Shown: positions 1-19,261 of the stretch, piece by piece
How positions within the stretch are numbered: the first letter of the stretch is position 1
Layout: every line of letters begins with the position of its first letter
Source: Biomphalaria glabrata
Lineage: Eukaryota; Mollusca; Gastropoda; Planorbidae
DNA length: 64,000 bases
Direction of reading: 5' to 3'
Assembly: GCF_947242115.1 (NCBI RefSeq)
Contig: NC_074716.1
Location: 4,442,001 to 4,506,000, forward strand
The notes under the pieces: generated by a model
Told to the model about the DNA's origin: nothing
The model's database searches: none
What the model saw: the letters and a program-made list of their open reading frames with translations, nothing else
Program-made: the position numbers and the translations under genes

Positions 1-493
1 TTTGTCTTGTCTGTTACTGTAAGTGAAAGTATAATCTGAATAAACCACATAAAAAAAATCGTGCGGTATAAATTGTACATCATAAACATATATTTATAGC
101 ATCGATTTGTACTCTAGACAGGTATTCTGTACGGTAGACTAAGAGAATGACAACAAGGAAATAACGGTAACTCACTCAAGTGACATTACTCTGTACTGAC
201 AGACTGGTCAGTGGTAGCCAATAATTGTTCGCAAGCTACTGACGTCATAGATGAGTGCCATCTAGGGAAAGAAACACTTCACGCGCAGTGAATTTATTCC
301 ATCACAGGATAATAACGCTTTCTTAACATGAGACATGAGGCCTATGTTATCTCTATTTCAATATTTAGATATCAATTGGTTTGCGAAGAAAATTAAAGTT
401 CAAGCTTAATTTTATAAATATGTTCTGAAATTAAAGGATTTACAGTTTACGGTAAGAAATGTGTATACTTAGATTACTATTTAGGCATAGAGC
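1..493. other. unassigned intergenic DNA
   Basis: AT-rich sequence with no supported gene, splice-consistent exon or recognised repeat. It may be flanking or intronic DNA of a gene outside the window. Confidence 0.4.
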
Positions 494-772
494 CAGCGGC
501 GTATCAATCATGGCGCCAAGGGGGTTCAGTTTGCCCTGGCCGATGGCTATTAGGGGCCCCTCTGGGTCCATTTATTACTTTTAAAAAGAGGTGTCATGAG
601 GCTGTTATTTATAACATGTGGTAGCTTAAGTACATTGAAATGTCTTTGCGTAGGTCTCAATGTACTCATTCATCTTTTTTTTTTAGGTCACAACGTTCGG
701 GTTTCCCTGGTAGGCATAGGCGCACGCACCATATCCTAGAACCCGGCTTACGGGTACCTTACTACGTCACTA
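494..772. mobile_element. short hAT MITE, CAGTGGCGTAGC family
   Basis: The left end (CAGCGGCGTATCAATCATGG) and the inner GGCTATTAGGGGCCCC resemble the left end of the 6035-8142 element. The right end, with ACGGGTACCTTACTACGTCAC, matches that element's right end. It has no coding capacity. The flanking 8-mers (catagagc and agtaagac) do not match, so this is an old non-autonomous copy placed by its termini only. Confidence 0.45.
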
Positions 773-943
773 AGTAAGACCTTTTAAAAGTCAATAAGAT
801 CTAATAAAGTATGTCCCGGTAAGTCGTAATGCCAGCCCTAACTAAACTAATTGTAGAAATGCGTAATGTAAAATGCTTTGAGCGTAGGAACTTGTTAACA
901 AAAATATGGGTGGGTGTTTTTATAGAAAACTAATTATGAATAA

Positions 944-988
944 GAGGCGCGGTGGCAGTGTCGTAAAGCGCTTGGCTTCCGAACCGTA
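944..988 (+). mobile_element. tRNA-derived SINE (family A) head fragment
   Basis: The stretch begins GAGGCGCGGTGGCAG and continues AAAGCGCTTGGCTTCCGAACC. This is the tRNA-like head of the SINE found at 33612-33877, 35339-35632 and elsewhere. The copy stops after the head; a hAT-like terminus (CAGGGCCGGCTTTAG, 992) and a LINE follow directly. Confidence 0.5.
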
Positions 989-1018
989 AGGCAGGGCCGG
1001 CTTTAGAAAATTGGAGGC

Positions 1019-2885
1019 ACAGACGTTACTTCAAAAAAGAAGATGATTACGTCCTACGCGTCTTGCATTCAGTCATGCATATTAACCAATGACTTAAATT
1101 CTGCCAAGTCACTGGTTTTCCTGGCTAACTCAGGCAACCTATTCAATGATCTAATAGCACTAGGGAAGAAGGAGTGTTTGTACAAATTTGTCCTAGCATA
1201 TGGGATGAGGAATGTGCCTTTATCTTTGTGTCTTTCAGAGTATTTTATTAAATTTTGTTTTTGTATTTGAAGATTATGGTTCAGTGTTTTATGTATGATT
1301 GCTACTTTACTTTTGAGCCTTCTGTCCTGAAGGCTTTCTAAATTTAGTGATTTTACTAAAGGTGTTACTCTAGTCAAATGTGAATATTCGTTTGTTATGA
1401 ATCTCACTGCTCTATTTTGTGTCTGTTCCAGTTTCTTAATGTTTTCTTGAGTTGAGGGGTCCCAAACGGAGGATGCATATTCTATTATTGGCCTAACCAA
1501 GGTTAAGTAACATTTTAGTTTTATGTTCTTATTTGATTTATAGAAATTTCTTTTAATAAATCCTAATGCTTTGTTTGATTTTTTTGTAGTTTCATCAATA
1601 TGTGGATTCCATGATAGTTTTTCATTTATTATAACACCTAGGTATTTTGCGTTTTTAGTCTGTGATACTGGTTTGCCATGAATAAGATAAGTGGAATTAA
1701 TTTGTTTTAGTTTTTTTTGTTACTCTTAAAAACTGACATTTTTCTGGGTGGAAAGACATGCTCCAATTTGATTCCCATTTCTGTAATTCATCTAATTCTC
1801 TTTGTAAAATATCTGTGTCTTGTGTTGTTTTTATTGTTCTATATATTATGCAATCGTCTGCAAATAATCTGACTTTTGTTCCTGAACTAATGCAATTTGG
1901 TAAATCATTTATGTAAATTAAAAATAGTAGTGGACCCAAGACTGTACCTTGAGGTACACCTGAGTTTACTGTTATCTGTGTTGATTTAGAGCCATTTATT
2001 ATTACAGTTTGTTCTCTCCCTATCAGAAAGTCTTTAATCCACTGATGCAGTGGACCATTAATGCAGAATTATTTTAATTTTTTAAGCAAGCTATGGTGGT
2101 GAACTTTGTCAAAAGCCTTAGAAAAATCTAGTAAGATAGCATCTATTTGTTCACTATTATCTAAACCTTTTGAAAAATCATCAATTAGTCCTATTAGTTG
2201 TGTTTCACATGATCTATATTTCCTAAAGCCATGTTGGTATGGTGTGAGGACATTATGTTTGTCTAAGTGGTTTATGATGTTGCTACATATTATGTGTTCT
2301 AGGATTTTACATGTGATGCTGGTAAGTGATACTGGTCTGTAGTTCCCTGGGTCAGATTTTTCTCCTTTTTTAAATAGGGGGGTGACATTAGCTTCTTTCC
2401 AGTCCTTTGGTACTCTGCCCTGGTTAAGTGAAGCCTGAAAGAGTATTTTGAACACTGGGGCTAGCTCATTACTTAGTTCTTTGAGTAATCTAGCTGGAAT
2501 ACCATCAGGTCCAGAAGCTTTATTTGGTTTGGTGTTGGCTAATAGTTTTTGAATTCCATTTTCTTGTACTACTATATCTTCTATGTTGTCTACGAATGCT
2601 GATGCAAAGTATTTGTTTAGGATGTTTGCTTTAGTTTCATTATCATTATGTATTATGTTATGTTCATCTTTTAATGGCGCTACGCCTGTTGTTTCCATTT
2701 TCTTAGACTTAATGTATGACCATAGGTTTTTGTTGTTATCTTTAGATATTACATTGTTTATGTATTCACTCTGCAGCTGTCTGCTTACTTTTTGGGTTAA
2801 GTGTTTAATTTTTATATAATTTTTGTAAACTCTTTCTGCATTAGTTTCTTTAAATTTTCTATATAGGTTTTCCTTCTGTTTACCA
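1019..2885 (-). mobile_element. CR1/L2-like LINE, 5'-truncated reverse transcriptase region
   Basis: The minus strand encodes a non-LTR reverse transcriptase in broken pieces. The first (2698-2069) carries [24 protein letters not shown] and LLDFSKAFDKV. The second (1939-1697) carries the catalytic FADD of RLFADDCIIYR. The C-terminal domain (1500-1069) carries MVRPIIEYASSVWDPS and [18 protein letters not shown]. There is no RNase H domain. The frame is interrupted at least twice and the endonuclease is missing. The 3' end reads CATCTTCTTTTTTGAAGTAACGTCTGT, and the same terminus recurs at about 5700, 15376, 32218 and 32600, so the family is numerous. CR1/L2/Jockey-group placement rests on domain order and motif wording; the exact clade is not resolved. 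Confidence 0.85.
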
Positions 2886-3076
2886 TGTGATGCTGGTAAG
2901 TGATACCGGTCTGTAGTTTCCTGGGTCTGATTTTTCTCCTTTTTTAAATAGGGGTGACATTACCTTCTTTCCAGTCCCTTGGTTCTCTGCCCTGGTTAAG
3001 AGATGCCTAAAAAAGTATTTTGAACACTGGTGCTAGCTCATTGCTTAGTTCTTTGAGTAATCTAGCTGGAATACTT
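2884..3076 (-). mobile_element. second partial copy of the same LINE
   Basis: This block closely matches about 2312-2500 of the adjacent LINE: GTGATGCTGGTAAGTGATAC, the TCTGCCCTGGTTAAG stretch and the GAGTAATCTAGCTGGAATAC stretch. It repeats the palm-domain region in the same orientation, so it is either a local duplication or a second truncated insertion. Confidence 0.7.
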
Positions 3077-3430
3077 GGGTTAGGAGCTCTTCAACTTGTT
3101 GAGATCGATAGGAATGTTTATGTCAAATAACCTGACCACCGGATGAATTAAATAAATGGTGTGGTCACTGTAAACAAATATCAACATGGCTACCATAGTT
3201 TGAAATAACAATATAGATGTTGAATAACTTACAGGTTATTGGATCTCTGGCTGGTCCTCTGGTAGGCATTGGTAGGCCTATGAGCTTGGGGCTATTTTCA
3301 CAACAACCCAGTACTCCGCAGAAAGACAAGATGGCAACTCGAAACAATTGGGTTTAGTCGGGTTTCTCATGCGATAAGTAAATCCCAATCCCTATTAAAT
3401 TTTACTAAAATTTAACAAAATAAATCGAAA
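3077..3430. other. unassigned spacer before tRNA-Arg
   Basis: I see no supported gene or repeat here. TTTT in the transcript direction just below 3420 can serve as the RNA polymerase III stop for the tRNA. Confidence 0.35.
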
Positions 3431-3503
3431 CGACCCCGACGAGACTCGAACTCGCAATCTTCTGATCCGAAGTCAGACGCCTTATCCATTAGGCCACGAG
3501 GCC
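3431..3503 (-). tRNA. tRNA-Arg (anticodon UCG)
   Basis: Read on the minus strand this is a complete 73-nt cloverleaf. The seven-pair acceptor stem has two G-U pairs. The D arm contains TGGCCTAATGG, a good A box. The anticodon stem TCTGA/TCAGA encloses the loop CTTCGGA, giving anticodon TCG (arginine CGA codons). The T arm contains GTTCGAGTC, a good B box, and the discriminator is G. There is no intron, and a run of T follows as a pol III terminator. The full pairing separates it from the tRNA-like SINE heads elsewhere in the window. The body closely resembles the vertebrate tRNA-Arg(UCG) sequence as I remember it. Confidence 0.93.
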
Positions 3504-3875
3504 TGACGAGTGCACTAGGCAGGTCTCTATAATCTTGTGTTCTCTACCGTACTTTTTTTTTTTTGCTCGTATCTTACGACCTCCGTTATTCATTGGTGAC
3601 CAGAATAACAGAATTTACCTTTTTTCCAGTTGTATCTGGCAATGTGACATCATCTAGCTAGATCTACATGCAAACAACACGCTTAACTGGCCTTAGTATT
3701 ACCATTAACTGTTGTTGCTGAATAGTTCAGAGCTTGGCCATTTATTTTTTTTTTTTGCCCACAATTTTTTTTAAACAATTTGTTTCAATACCTTCCATCT
3801 AGTATTGCTAACCTAACCTCGTCCTACGAATTATAATATAATAATAATTATTTTTAAAAAAAGGAAATAATTCGA
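3504..3875. other. unassigned spacer
   Basis: The stretch holds T-rich runs and no supported gene. At about 3876-3905 there is a short CR1-LINE tail remnant, CTTATCTTATATAATACAGA. Confidence 0.35.
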
Positions 3876-3965
3876 CCTTATCTTATATAATACAGACGTT
3901 ACTTCGTTACAGACCTATGCACGACATGGCCTAAATTGTGCCAATGTGCCTAAACTCAAACTTAT

Positions 3966-4062
3966 ACAGACCTATAACGTAGCAACGAGCTATTCGTCTC
4001 CTTTGCCTACAGGTAGCGACGTTGCATGTCAGTGTTAAGGACTTCTATGGCGATTGGTCTCG
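3966..4062 (+). mobile_element. half copy of the foldback MITE
   Basis: The segment carries AGCAACGAGCTATTCGTCTC and the terminus ACTTCTATGGCGATTGGTCTC. It matches the right arm of the foldback elements at 22917-23101 and 34784-34962. The left arm is not seen. Confidence 0.5.
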
Positions 4063-4230
4063 GTAGAAAAAACAAGACCACCTCACCCCCTCACCCAAAT
4101 AATCTTCTTATCTGTCCTGTAACGGCGTCTCAGAATTGTCAAGTCGGAGGGTACGCAGTTTGTGCCCTGGTCATGATAGCCCTGAATTTCACTAAATCTC
4201 ATTCACCATTCACTAAAAGACTACGTAGTG

Positions 4231-4880
4231 CAGCGGTTCTCAGCCTTTTTAGCTCGGCGACCCCTTTTACTATTCCCCACCATGCGGCGACCCCCAACCG
4301 TAAAATAATATTCTAAAGTAACTCCTCTTTTGGATAATGTTATAAGAACTGCAATCATAATGTTAAATCTGATAAGCATTGCACAAACTTTATGTTTAAT
4401 TACGAAATAATAGGAAGTTATATTTTGACTAAAAAATATTTTCTGCTTTATAATTAAATTTAAAAAAATAAAAAGAAATTTCTTTTATTAGCGTTTTTTT
4501 TTCCAGATCCCTTTTTTAGAGTTGTTCCATAATGAAAATAATAATCTTCAATAACATGGACTTTAAAACAATGGCGAAAGAATTAAATATAAACGAAAAT
4601 GCTTTTTAATTACCTCACGACATGCGCGAATTTCACTTTAGAAATATTTACGATTAAAACTGTAAAACTATTTATTCTATGACAATAAAGATGTTAGAAA
4701 TAATTCTGATTCATTTCTCTACAACAGCTATTGGGGCTATCCTTGAACAACAGCAAAATGTGAACATTTCAAGTTTTACACTTTTAAAAATTTCATGTTT
4801 CTTTTTGGTCTTAGGCGACCCCTGCGAAATCGTCATTCGACCCCCCACTGGGGTCTCGACCCACAGGTTGAGGACACCTG
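4231..4880. mobile_element. hAT MITE (CAGNGGTTCTCAGCCT termini)
   Basis: The termini are inverted: CAGCGGTTCTCAGCC at left, and GGTTGAGGACACCTG at right (reverse complement CAGGTGTCCTCAACC). Subterminal CGACCCC tracts occur at both ends. The element is bounded by a perfect 8-bp target duplication, ACGTAGTG (4223-4230 and 4881-4888), with the central TA of Buster-type hAT target sites. The 650-bp interior is AT-rich and non-coding, so this is non-autonomous. Confidence 0.92.
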
Positions 4881-5158
4881 ACGTAGTGCATTAGATTATC
4901 TAACATGTCTGCATCATTCACGGGCACGAGTACATGTTACACCAGGTCGGGGCAGACTAACCTATTAACCTGCATTTGTTTCTAAAATGGATTTACAAAT
5001 ATTGAATTCCAGACCACCACCCACCCCCTCTCCCTTTCTCGTAAGCTCACATGTAACCTTTGTGTATTTATAGTCTGGGCATCAGTTTGTATCTGTGTGT
5101 AGGTCAGTGACACATCGACTCTCTCCTCGTTAAGCTAGATTCTTTCATGCGCCAAGCG

Positions 5159-5356
5159 CAGGGGTTCTCAGCCTGTGGGTCGCGACTCCCTTGGGGGGTC
5201 GATTGACAATTTGCCAGGGGTTGCCTTAGACCATCGAAAATATGGATTGATATTGTCTATTCTTCTATTGCTGTATGTGTGTGTGGGGTGGGGGGTCGCG
5301 GCAGAGTGGGGGATTGTAAAAAGGGGTCGCCGAGCATAAAAGGATGAGAACCGCTG
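5159..5356. mobile_element. short hAT MITE, same family as 4231-4880
   Basis: The left end is CAGGGGTTCTCAGCCTGTGG and the right end is GGATGAGAACCGCTG, with GGGGTCGC/GCGACTCC-type subterminal tracts. The flanking 8-mers GCCAAGCG and AGCTAGCG agree at 5 of 8 positions, consistent with a decayed target duplication. It has no coding capacity. Confidence 0.75.
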
Positions 5357-5673
5357 AGCTAGCGTTTTGTGCACCGCATTTTAAAGAGAAATCTCGCGCA
5401 GTGCTAAAAGAAAGTTGTGGATTGCATTCATTACAACTGGTTTCAAAACAGAAGCAATTAGAATGGCAAACATTTAGCAGGGAGTGTTTGGTTTAGTGTA
5501 TAGTTTGCTTACAAATCTCTGATCTGTGGTTTTAAATGACTCTGAAGACACAGACGCATGCAGTCTCTACGTTATAAATTAAATCTAAAACAGGGCAGAG
5601 ATAAATGAAACCACAAGGTTTAAACTCTCTCTCTCTCTCTCTATCAGCTTCTGACAGGAGGGGCTCGTTAGCC

Positions 5674-5870
5674 ATCTTATCCTATACAATACAGACATTA
5701 CTTCAAAAAAGAAGATGATTACGTCCTAAGCGTCATGCATTTAGTCATGTATATTAACCAATGACTTAAATTCTGTCAAGTCACTGGTTTTCCTGGCTGG
5801 CTCAGGCAACCCATTCCATGCTCTAATAGCACTGGCTTCCCACCTATGAGAAGGAAAACTCAAATCTCTG
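5674..5870 (-). mobile_element. CR1-like LINE 3'-end fragment
   Basis: The segment repeats the 3' terminus and C-terminal coding end of the LINE at 1019-2885, including AAAAAAGAAGATGATTACGT and the TGACTTAAATTCTG..AAGTCACTGG stretch. It is a strongly 5'-truncated copy on the minus strand. Confidence 0.7.
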
Positions 5871-6034
5871 CTGCCTTGCAGTTATACCCAATCATGGAGA
5901 AGACTTCGGGGGTCAACCCTGAGGAAAAAATCAGGAGCCGGTGACCATTAGGCGGTTACAGCACTCAGTGCTACACCCTGGTAAAGCCTGCGAAGTCGCT
6001 GACCCCTGTCTTTAATTAAGACATGCGGAAATAC

Positions 6035-8142
6035 CAGTGGCGTAGCATCCATGGCGCGAAGGGGTTCAATGAACCCGGGCCCACGGCCATTAGGGGCCCA
6101 CAGCCTGAAGCGTAGTAACAATGACGCAAAGGGGCTCATAGCCCATGGGTCCATGACTCATGAACAGATGGGACCACCATGAAAACTTGGCGATGACACC
6201 TAAGTGAAAAAAATAAATGCACTTTAGTAAAAACCTATAATAAACAGAATTAAAAAAAACTCCCTCAAAATATTCTGAATGTTGTACCAAAATTTATATG
6301 AACTGCAATAAAACATTAAGTAGTGTTTTAAGCTCTAATGTAAGGAACCATTTTCCATCAGGTTTATTGTAATGGTGGCTAGACCTAATAGTGCGTTTGA
6401 AGTGATAATCGTTTCCATATTGTCCCATTCTTTTTTTTTTCCTGTACGTTCATAAAACCATTGTTAGTATTTACACGTCGGGGGTGGGGGGAGAGGGTAT
6501 TAGGGGAGTTTGGTGAAGAAAATATTACTGTGTTGTACAGGGGGGGGGGGGAAGGGGGGGGACGACAATAACAATGAGGTCTATAGGGATAGTCCTGAGA
6601 GTCACGAATTAAAATTTTGATACAGCTGCTAATTATTCATTTTTTTTAAAGCTTAATCTTTCTTAATTTTGTTTTGTATTTAAATATTGCGAAATGAATT
6701 TTTCTTAAATATACAAATGTGGCTTTAATTTAAGTAAGATCTTAGCTGTATTTCTAAAATGTTCGGTAGACACCGAACTGTCACGATTGCTATGTTTCTA
6801 TTACTATTAAATCCGACAAAGTTGACACTGTTAAATAGTGTAGAACATTCAATCAAGGACGACTGTGTCCGCGGAAGTCTTCATCACCTTGCTTTGTTGT
6901 CTTCTGTAGTGGGTAAAAAAAATTAAGGCAATTAGAACAGAATAAAAAAGGGGGTGGGTACAATCTAAACAAAAAAAAAAAAAATAACATTAAATATTTA
7001 TCAAGCCAGAGAAACATCAGAGTGTTACATAGGAATCGTTAAAATTAAATGTGTTTGTGCTATTGAAATTAATGAGGAAACTGATTTGGGGCGAATGTTT
7101 ATAACAAAGATCTAGATGATAGAGAGATGACTAAATGAATGGAATAGTGTCTTTCACTGACCAATGCATGATATTTGGTTTAAACTTGGTTCATAGCTCT
7201 AAAGTCTAAAGTAAGTTAACTATATTTATACGAAAACCTCAGAAAATTGTTATGAATATTGTCATTTGGCAGGAACTCAAAGCCCCACAGATTCAAAATG
7301 AAATAATAGACCCGTTGGGCTAGTTGGGCATTGCAGTTCTGGCAAAATTATTACTAGTACTATAGGACATCCATTCTGCACCATTTTTCTCTTTCGTTGG
7401 TGACAGCGCTCAGACAAATAAAAAGTTGATCAAATTAGTTTTATTTTGTTTATATACTGTTTAGTGATCTCCGATAACGGAACATCCAAAGAAATGTCAA
7501 TTAGATTGTCATTTCTAGGTTACCTTATTTGTGAGAACCAGACGTCTGCAAAATTGGCTGAACAAACGCTCCAAGTAATTAAAAAATCCCCATTTATCCT
7601 TAAATAAACTTCGAGGCTAAAGCTATGATGGTGCTTCCAATATGCAGGATACTAGAATGGCCTTTGGGCATTGTTTCATCAAAAGAAGCCGCTCGCACAT
7701 TTAGAAATAGACGCACTGGTTTCTTACTTTGCTACTTAAAAGGCCAGAAAAATGTTAGTCAATAAATATTCCATCTATTTACAGTTAAATAATGGACGTA
7801 GAACTCGATACTAATTTGTATCAATGTTTCAAAGTTTGACACCTAGAAGTGTTTTTTAGGAATTTAAAAATGTAGAATGGGAACTAGATCTCATGAAACA
7901 TTTCTGTATACATTTCAAACACCATTAATTCGTTTTATTCTGTTCAAATATTGTGTCGGAGTTCTGCTTCAAACGTAATAAGATTATTCTACTCTAGTTG
8001 TATTGGAATGTCTTTTGGTAAATATACCGATACATTCAGATTACTCGATGATTTTGTCACACATTACATTCATCTTATTGGGGTAGGAGGCCCACCAATA
8101 TATTCTTGAACCCGGGCCCACGGGTACCTTGCTACGCCACTG
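6035..8142. mobile_element. 2.1-kb hAT relic, CAGTGGCGTAGC family
   Basis: The left end reads CAGTGGCGTAGCATCCATGG. The right end, reverse-complemented, reads CAGTGGCGTAGCAAGGTACC, and both ends carry GGGCCC-rich subterminal sequence. The flanking 8-mers GGAAATAC (6027-6034) and GGGAATAC (8143-8150) match at 7 of 8 positions. No transposase reading frame survives. It lies directly upstream of the globin exon, so it is in or beside the globin 5' region. Confidence 0.8.
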
Positions 8143-8482
8143 GGGAATACCCTTTGACGTTTGCATGTTCAAGATAAAGAATGTCTAGACATCCAGGCCA
8201 AATTTAATTATTAGATTATTAAACTTCAAAATATTTTTACGGTCAAACCAGAGCTTTTCCTGTGTTGCAATTTAGCTAGTAATTCTTTTCCCAAAGTTAT
8301 ACATAAACTTTCAAATTTCTGGAAAAATCGTTCGAGCTGTTTTTGATAACCGCTTCCATCCAGTTTTGGTTTTTAGATTCCTACCTTTTTTTTAATGAAG
8401 AATTTGCAAGCTGAGAAGAGGAAATGTAAAAATTGCATTCATTTATTTGATTTGTTCATTGATTTTATTGTTTATTTTGCAG

Positions 8483-8609
8483 AATCAACACACCACCAGA
8501 AGATCTTTTTTCTTCAAATATTAAAATGCCTCTACTCATCATTGGCTGATTCAATTACAAAGAAGCAATAAGAAACAAATTTGAAAACAAAACCTTTTGG
8601 CAGCAACCA
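8483..8609 (+). promoter_or_regulatory. globin 5' leader exon with upstream ORF
   Basis: A good acceptor (TTTATTTTGCAG) ends at 8482, so a non-coding first exon probably lies further upstream and was not located. The leader contains a seven-codon upstream ORF, 8526-8549 (MPLLIIG then TGA), ahead of the globin ATG. Such an ORF could lower initiation at the main start; that is inference. Confidence 0.5.
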
Positions 8610-16411
<7,802 letters not shown>

Positions 16412-16674
16412 CTTGACATATAGGATGCCATTATTTATCACACAAGTAGGACCCGCTATAGTGTTATACATCGTAGTCATCACTTGACTATATGCAGGCT
16501 TACCAAAATGGTAATGGGCGGATAACTCTAACCTAGTATTTTATGAAGTACTGTAAATGCCGTATAATACGATCAGATTGCCAAGTTGACTTGATCACTT
16601 AGTGATATGCCCCGATCGTACATTCTGTTGTTTAGGCCTGATCAAAATGGCTGCACACAGATTAAATTAAGGAA

Positions 16675-16680
16675 AATAAA
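16675..16680 (+). terminator. globin polyadenylation signal
   Basis: AATAAA lies 264 bp after the globin stop codon, ahead of T-rich sequence. Confidence 0.55.
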
Positions 16681-16849
16681 TATATTCCTTTTATATTGAC
16701 TAAAACATGAAAAAAACTTTTTTTAAAAATACTTTTAAAAAACAACATTTGTTCGAAGTATTATTGCCTCAATTAGTTCGGATCAGTTTGTAAAATGTTT
16801 GTTTGTAAAATGTTTTACATGTTTCGGATGTTCCTTCAGAGTTGAAGAT

Positions 16850-16976
16850 AGTTTACTTCCTAGTCCAAAACTCCCGCAGGACGACGGGGGATGGGAGCGG
16901 GCAGGGTTTGAACCCGGGACCATCGATATGTCTAAACGACAGTCCAGCGCGCAAACCACACGACCTGGCAGTCATG
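16850..16976 (-). mobile_element. SINE family B, near-complete copy
   Basis: Reverse-complemented it has a tRNA-like head (GGTCGTGTGGTTTGCGCGCT), a B box (CCGGGTTCAAACCC) and a body with CGTCGTCCTGCGGGAG and TTGGACTAGGAAGTAAACTA. This copy serves as the reference for the other family B pieces. Confidence 0.8.
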
Positions 16977-16992
16977 TAATAAATTTGTAATA

Positions 16993-18356
16993 GGTCTAGA
17001 CCAACAAAAATAAGTCTGTGCGATTAATATGATTATTACCAATAGTTTCTGTTGAGCGCTATTTCATGCTTTTAGCTTTCTCAATTTGCTATGATCCTAT
17101 CACTTGTCTGGACCCCATTGGGGGGAGGGGAGAAAGGGGTATCTCAGTATCTGGGTGCACTCTGACCTCTCTGCTAGTGAGGTACTTGTGACTAAAATAA
17201 GATTGTATAGTTATATATTATTTGTCTCAATTTAGAGCGGCGACTTATAAAGGGGACTAATTCAGCTTATACCAACATTTCAGTCAAGTACAATTTCTTT
17301 CCCTTGTTCGAGATACCTAACAAAATAATTACCAATAGTTAAGTAACTAATTGGCTAATTTTTATCTTATTGATTATTGTGTTGTCAGGTAAAAGAAATA
17401 ATTGTGCAAAATTTCAGCTTGGGTGTGGGAGAAATAACGTGTACAAACTTTTGACCAGACAGACAGACGGACAGAGTGAGTGAATATAAGCTTTGTTATA
17501 AATGTTTCATTAACCAGACTTACAATGTGACCATGATTTTTTTGTGTTTTTTCGGTGTCCTCACATCCAAATGATATTGTTATAAACCTGGTGGTCCTAT
17601 AGAAGAGCGAGTGTGTTAGAGTCAAGACACTTCACGTTACTTCGCAATGTGACCAGTAGCAGTCGAAGTCAGAACCAGCACGGTGTATATGAAGTCAGTC
17701 CGGAGCAAGGCTAGGCTCTTGTACAGTCAGTGTTAATGTTGTTGCCAATTGTGATGTTTTTTTTAAATTAAACTGTTACTGTTACTTTGGAGCCCCGAGT
17801 TGTGAGGTTCTTTAAGTTTGTTGTGTCGTGTGGTGCAGTTTGAACAGAGTCTGGATAGTAGGAGAGACGTTACAATATTTTACTTGAGTAGCTTTTCCTC
17901 AAAATGTTAATTTTAAAAATGTTCCCAGCAAATAAAAAAGTAATTTTTTCATTCAGTGTTATGAAATTTAATTCATCATAAAAATTATCTTGATATTTTG
18001 TACAAAGCTTATATCAACTCTGTCTGTCTGGTAAAAGTTAGTACACGTTATTTCTCCCACACCCAATCTCGGATTAAGCTGAAATGGTGTACAATTATTT
18101 CTTGAACAAGGGAAAGAAATCGTACTTGACATTAATTAGTCCCCTAGAGAACTCTTGAGCTATGAGTGAATCTTTTTTTATACATTTAAAAAACGATCAT
18201 GTAAACATTCACTAAGATACCCCCCCCTTTCTTCCCTCCCCCTTTCACATCTGGTCCACACAAGTGATAGGATCATAGAGCATTGAGAAATCTAAAAGCT
18301 AAACAAAAACAATTGGTAAACATATTTCTAATCGCACAGATTTATTAAGTCTAGGG
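16993..18356. repeat. long inverted repeat built from family P
   Basis: The left arm (about 16993-17500) and right arm (about 18000-18356) match in opposite orientation. Paired blocks include GTCTGTGCGATTA at the outer ends, ATGATCCTATCACTTGT, the GTACAATTTCTTTCCCTTG region and GTGTGGGAGAAATAACGTG. About 500 bp of unrelated sequence separates them, and the arms differ by indels. No gene is present. Confidence 0.75.
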
Positions 18357-19253
18357 TAGCAACGACTGTAAATACATGACTGATCTGACCGATTAAATCA
18401 TACGATATAAGATTTTTTTATATAGTAAAAAAGTTGGGGTTTTTTTTCCCGGGGGGGGGGATATTGTTAGATCTATGGTTCCCATGTTGTCTTGAGTTTT
18501 AAACTTTCGAGACTCACGACCTTCTTTAAAAACTAATATTTGTTCATTATGTTTTGTTTCGTCGTTCCGTTTGTCAAGATTTACTTTTTGAAAATTAGTA
18601 TCTACTTTCGTTTTAAAAAATGTATAACCTACACATTCAAAATAGTCATGCCCAAGACCAAAATAAAAAAAAAATTCATAGATCTATGTATAAACTTCAA
18701 GAAGTGATTATTAATTAGGTAGAGCTTGTACAGGAGAATTTTATACATTGCTGAAAAAAATATAAGTAGCTAGCACTTTGGTGTTTCCGATGTACAAAAT
18801 GACGTAAGTGTTGATAAGCTAGGTATTTTTGTTTTAAGTATAATGTGTGTTCACGTTTTAACACTTCAGAAATTTTCTAAGCACTTCCGTTACTTGCACA
18901 AAATAATGTCCATCTGACAGGAATAGAGCCATTGTTAAAATTATAGCTCAATTTTTTTTTCATATTTAGTTGGCAGCATTTAGCGTTCTTGACATTGTTT
19001 AGCGTATCGTGAGACTCTCCAAAAGTTACGTTCTTAACCCTAAAGATGCGTGTGGTAGTTTAGCCTCTAACCATCAAAATTGTAAATTTCATTTTGTATG
19101 CACTCATTGTAAAACGGGCTCAGCACTTTAAGGGTTAAGATTCAATCTCTCACTTTCATAATCAAACGTTAATAAGCTTTAAATTGGGAAACATGTAAAG
19201 CATACTTCTCCCAGGAGGCGCAATCGTCTGTCTCAGAACCTTTGAACTTTGAA
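18357..19253. other. unassigned AT-rich DNA
   Basis: I find no supported gene or bounded repeat in this stretch. Confidence 0.35.
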
Positions 19254-19261
19254 TAGTAAAG

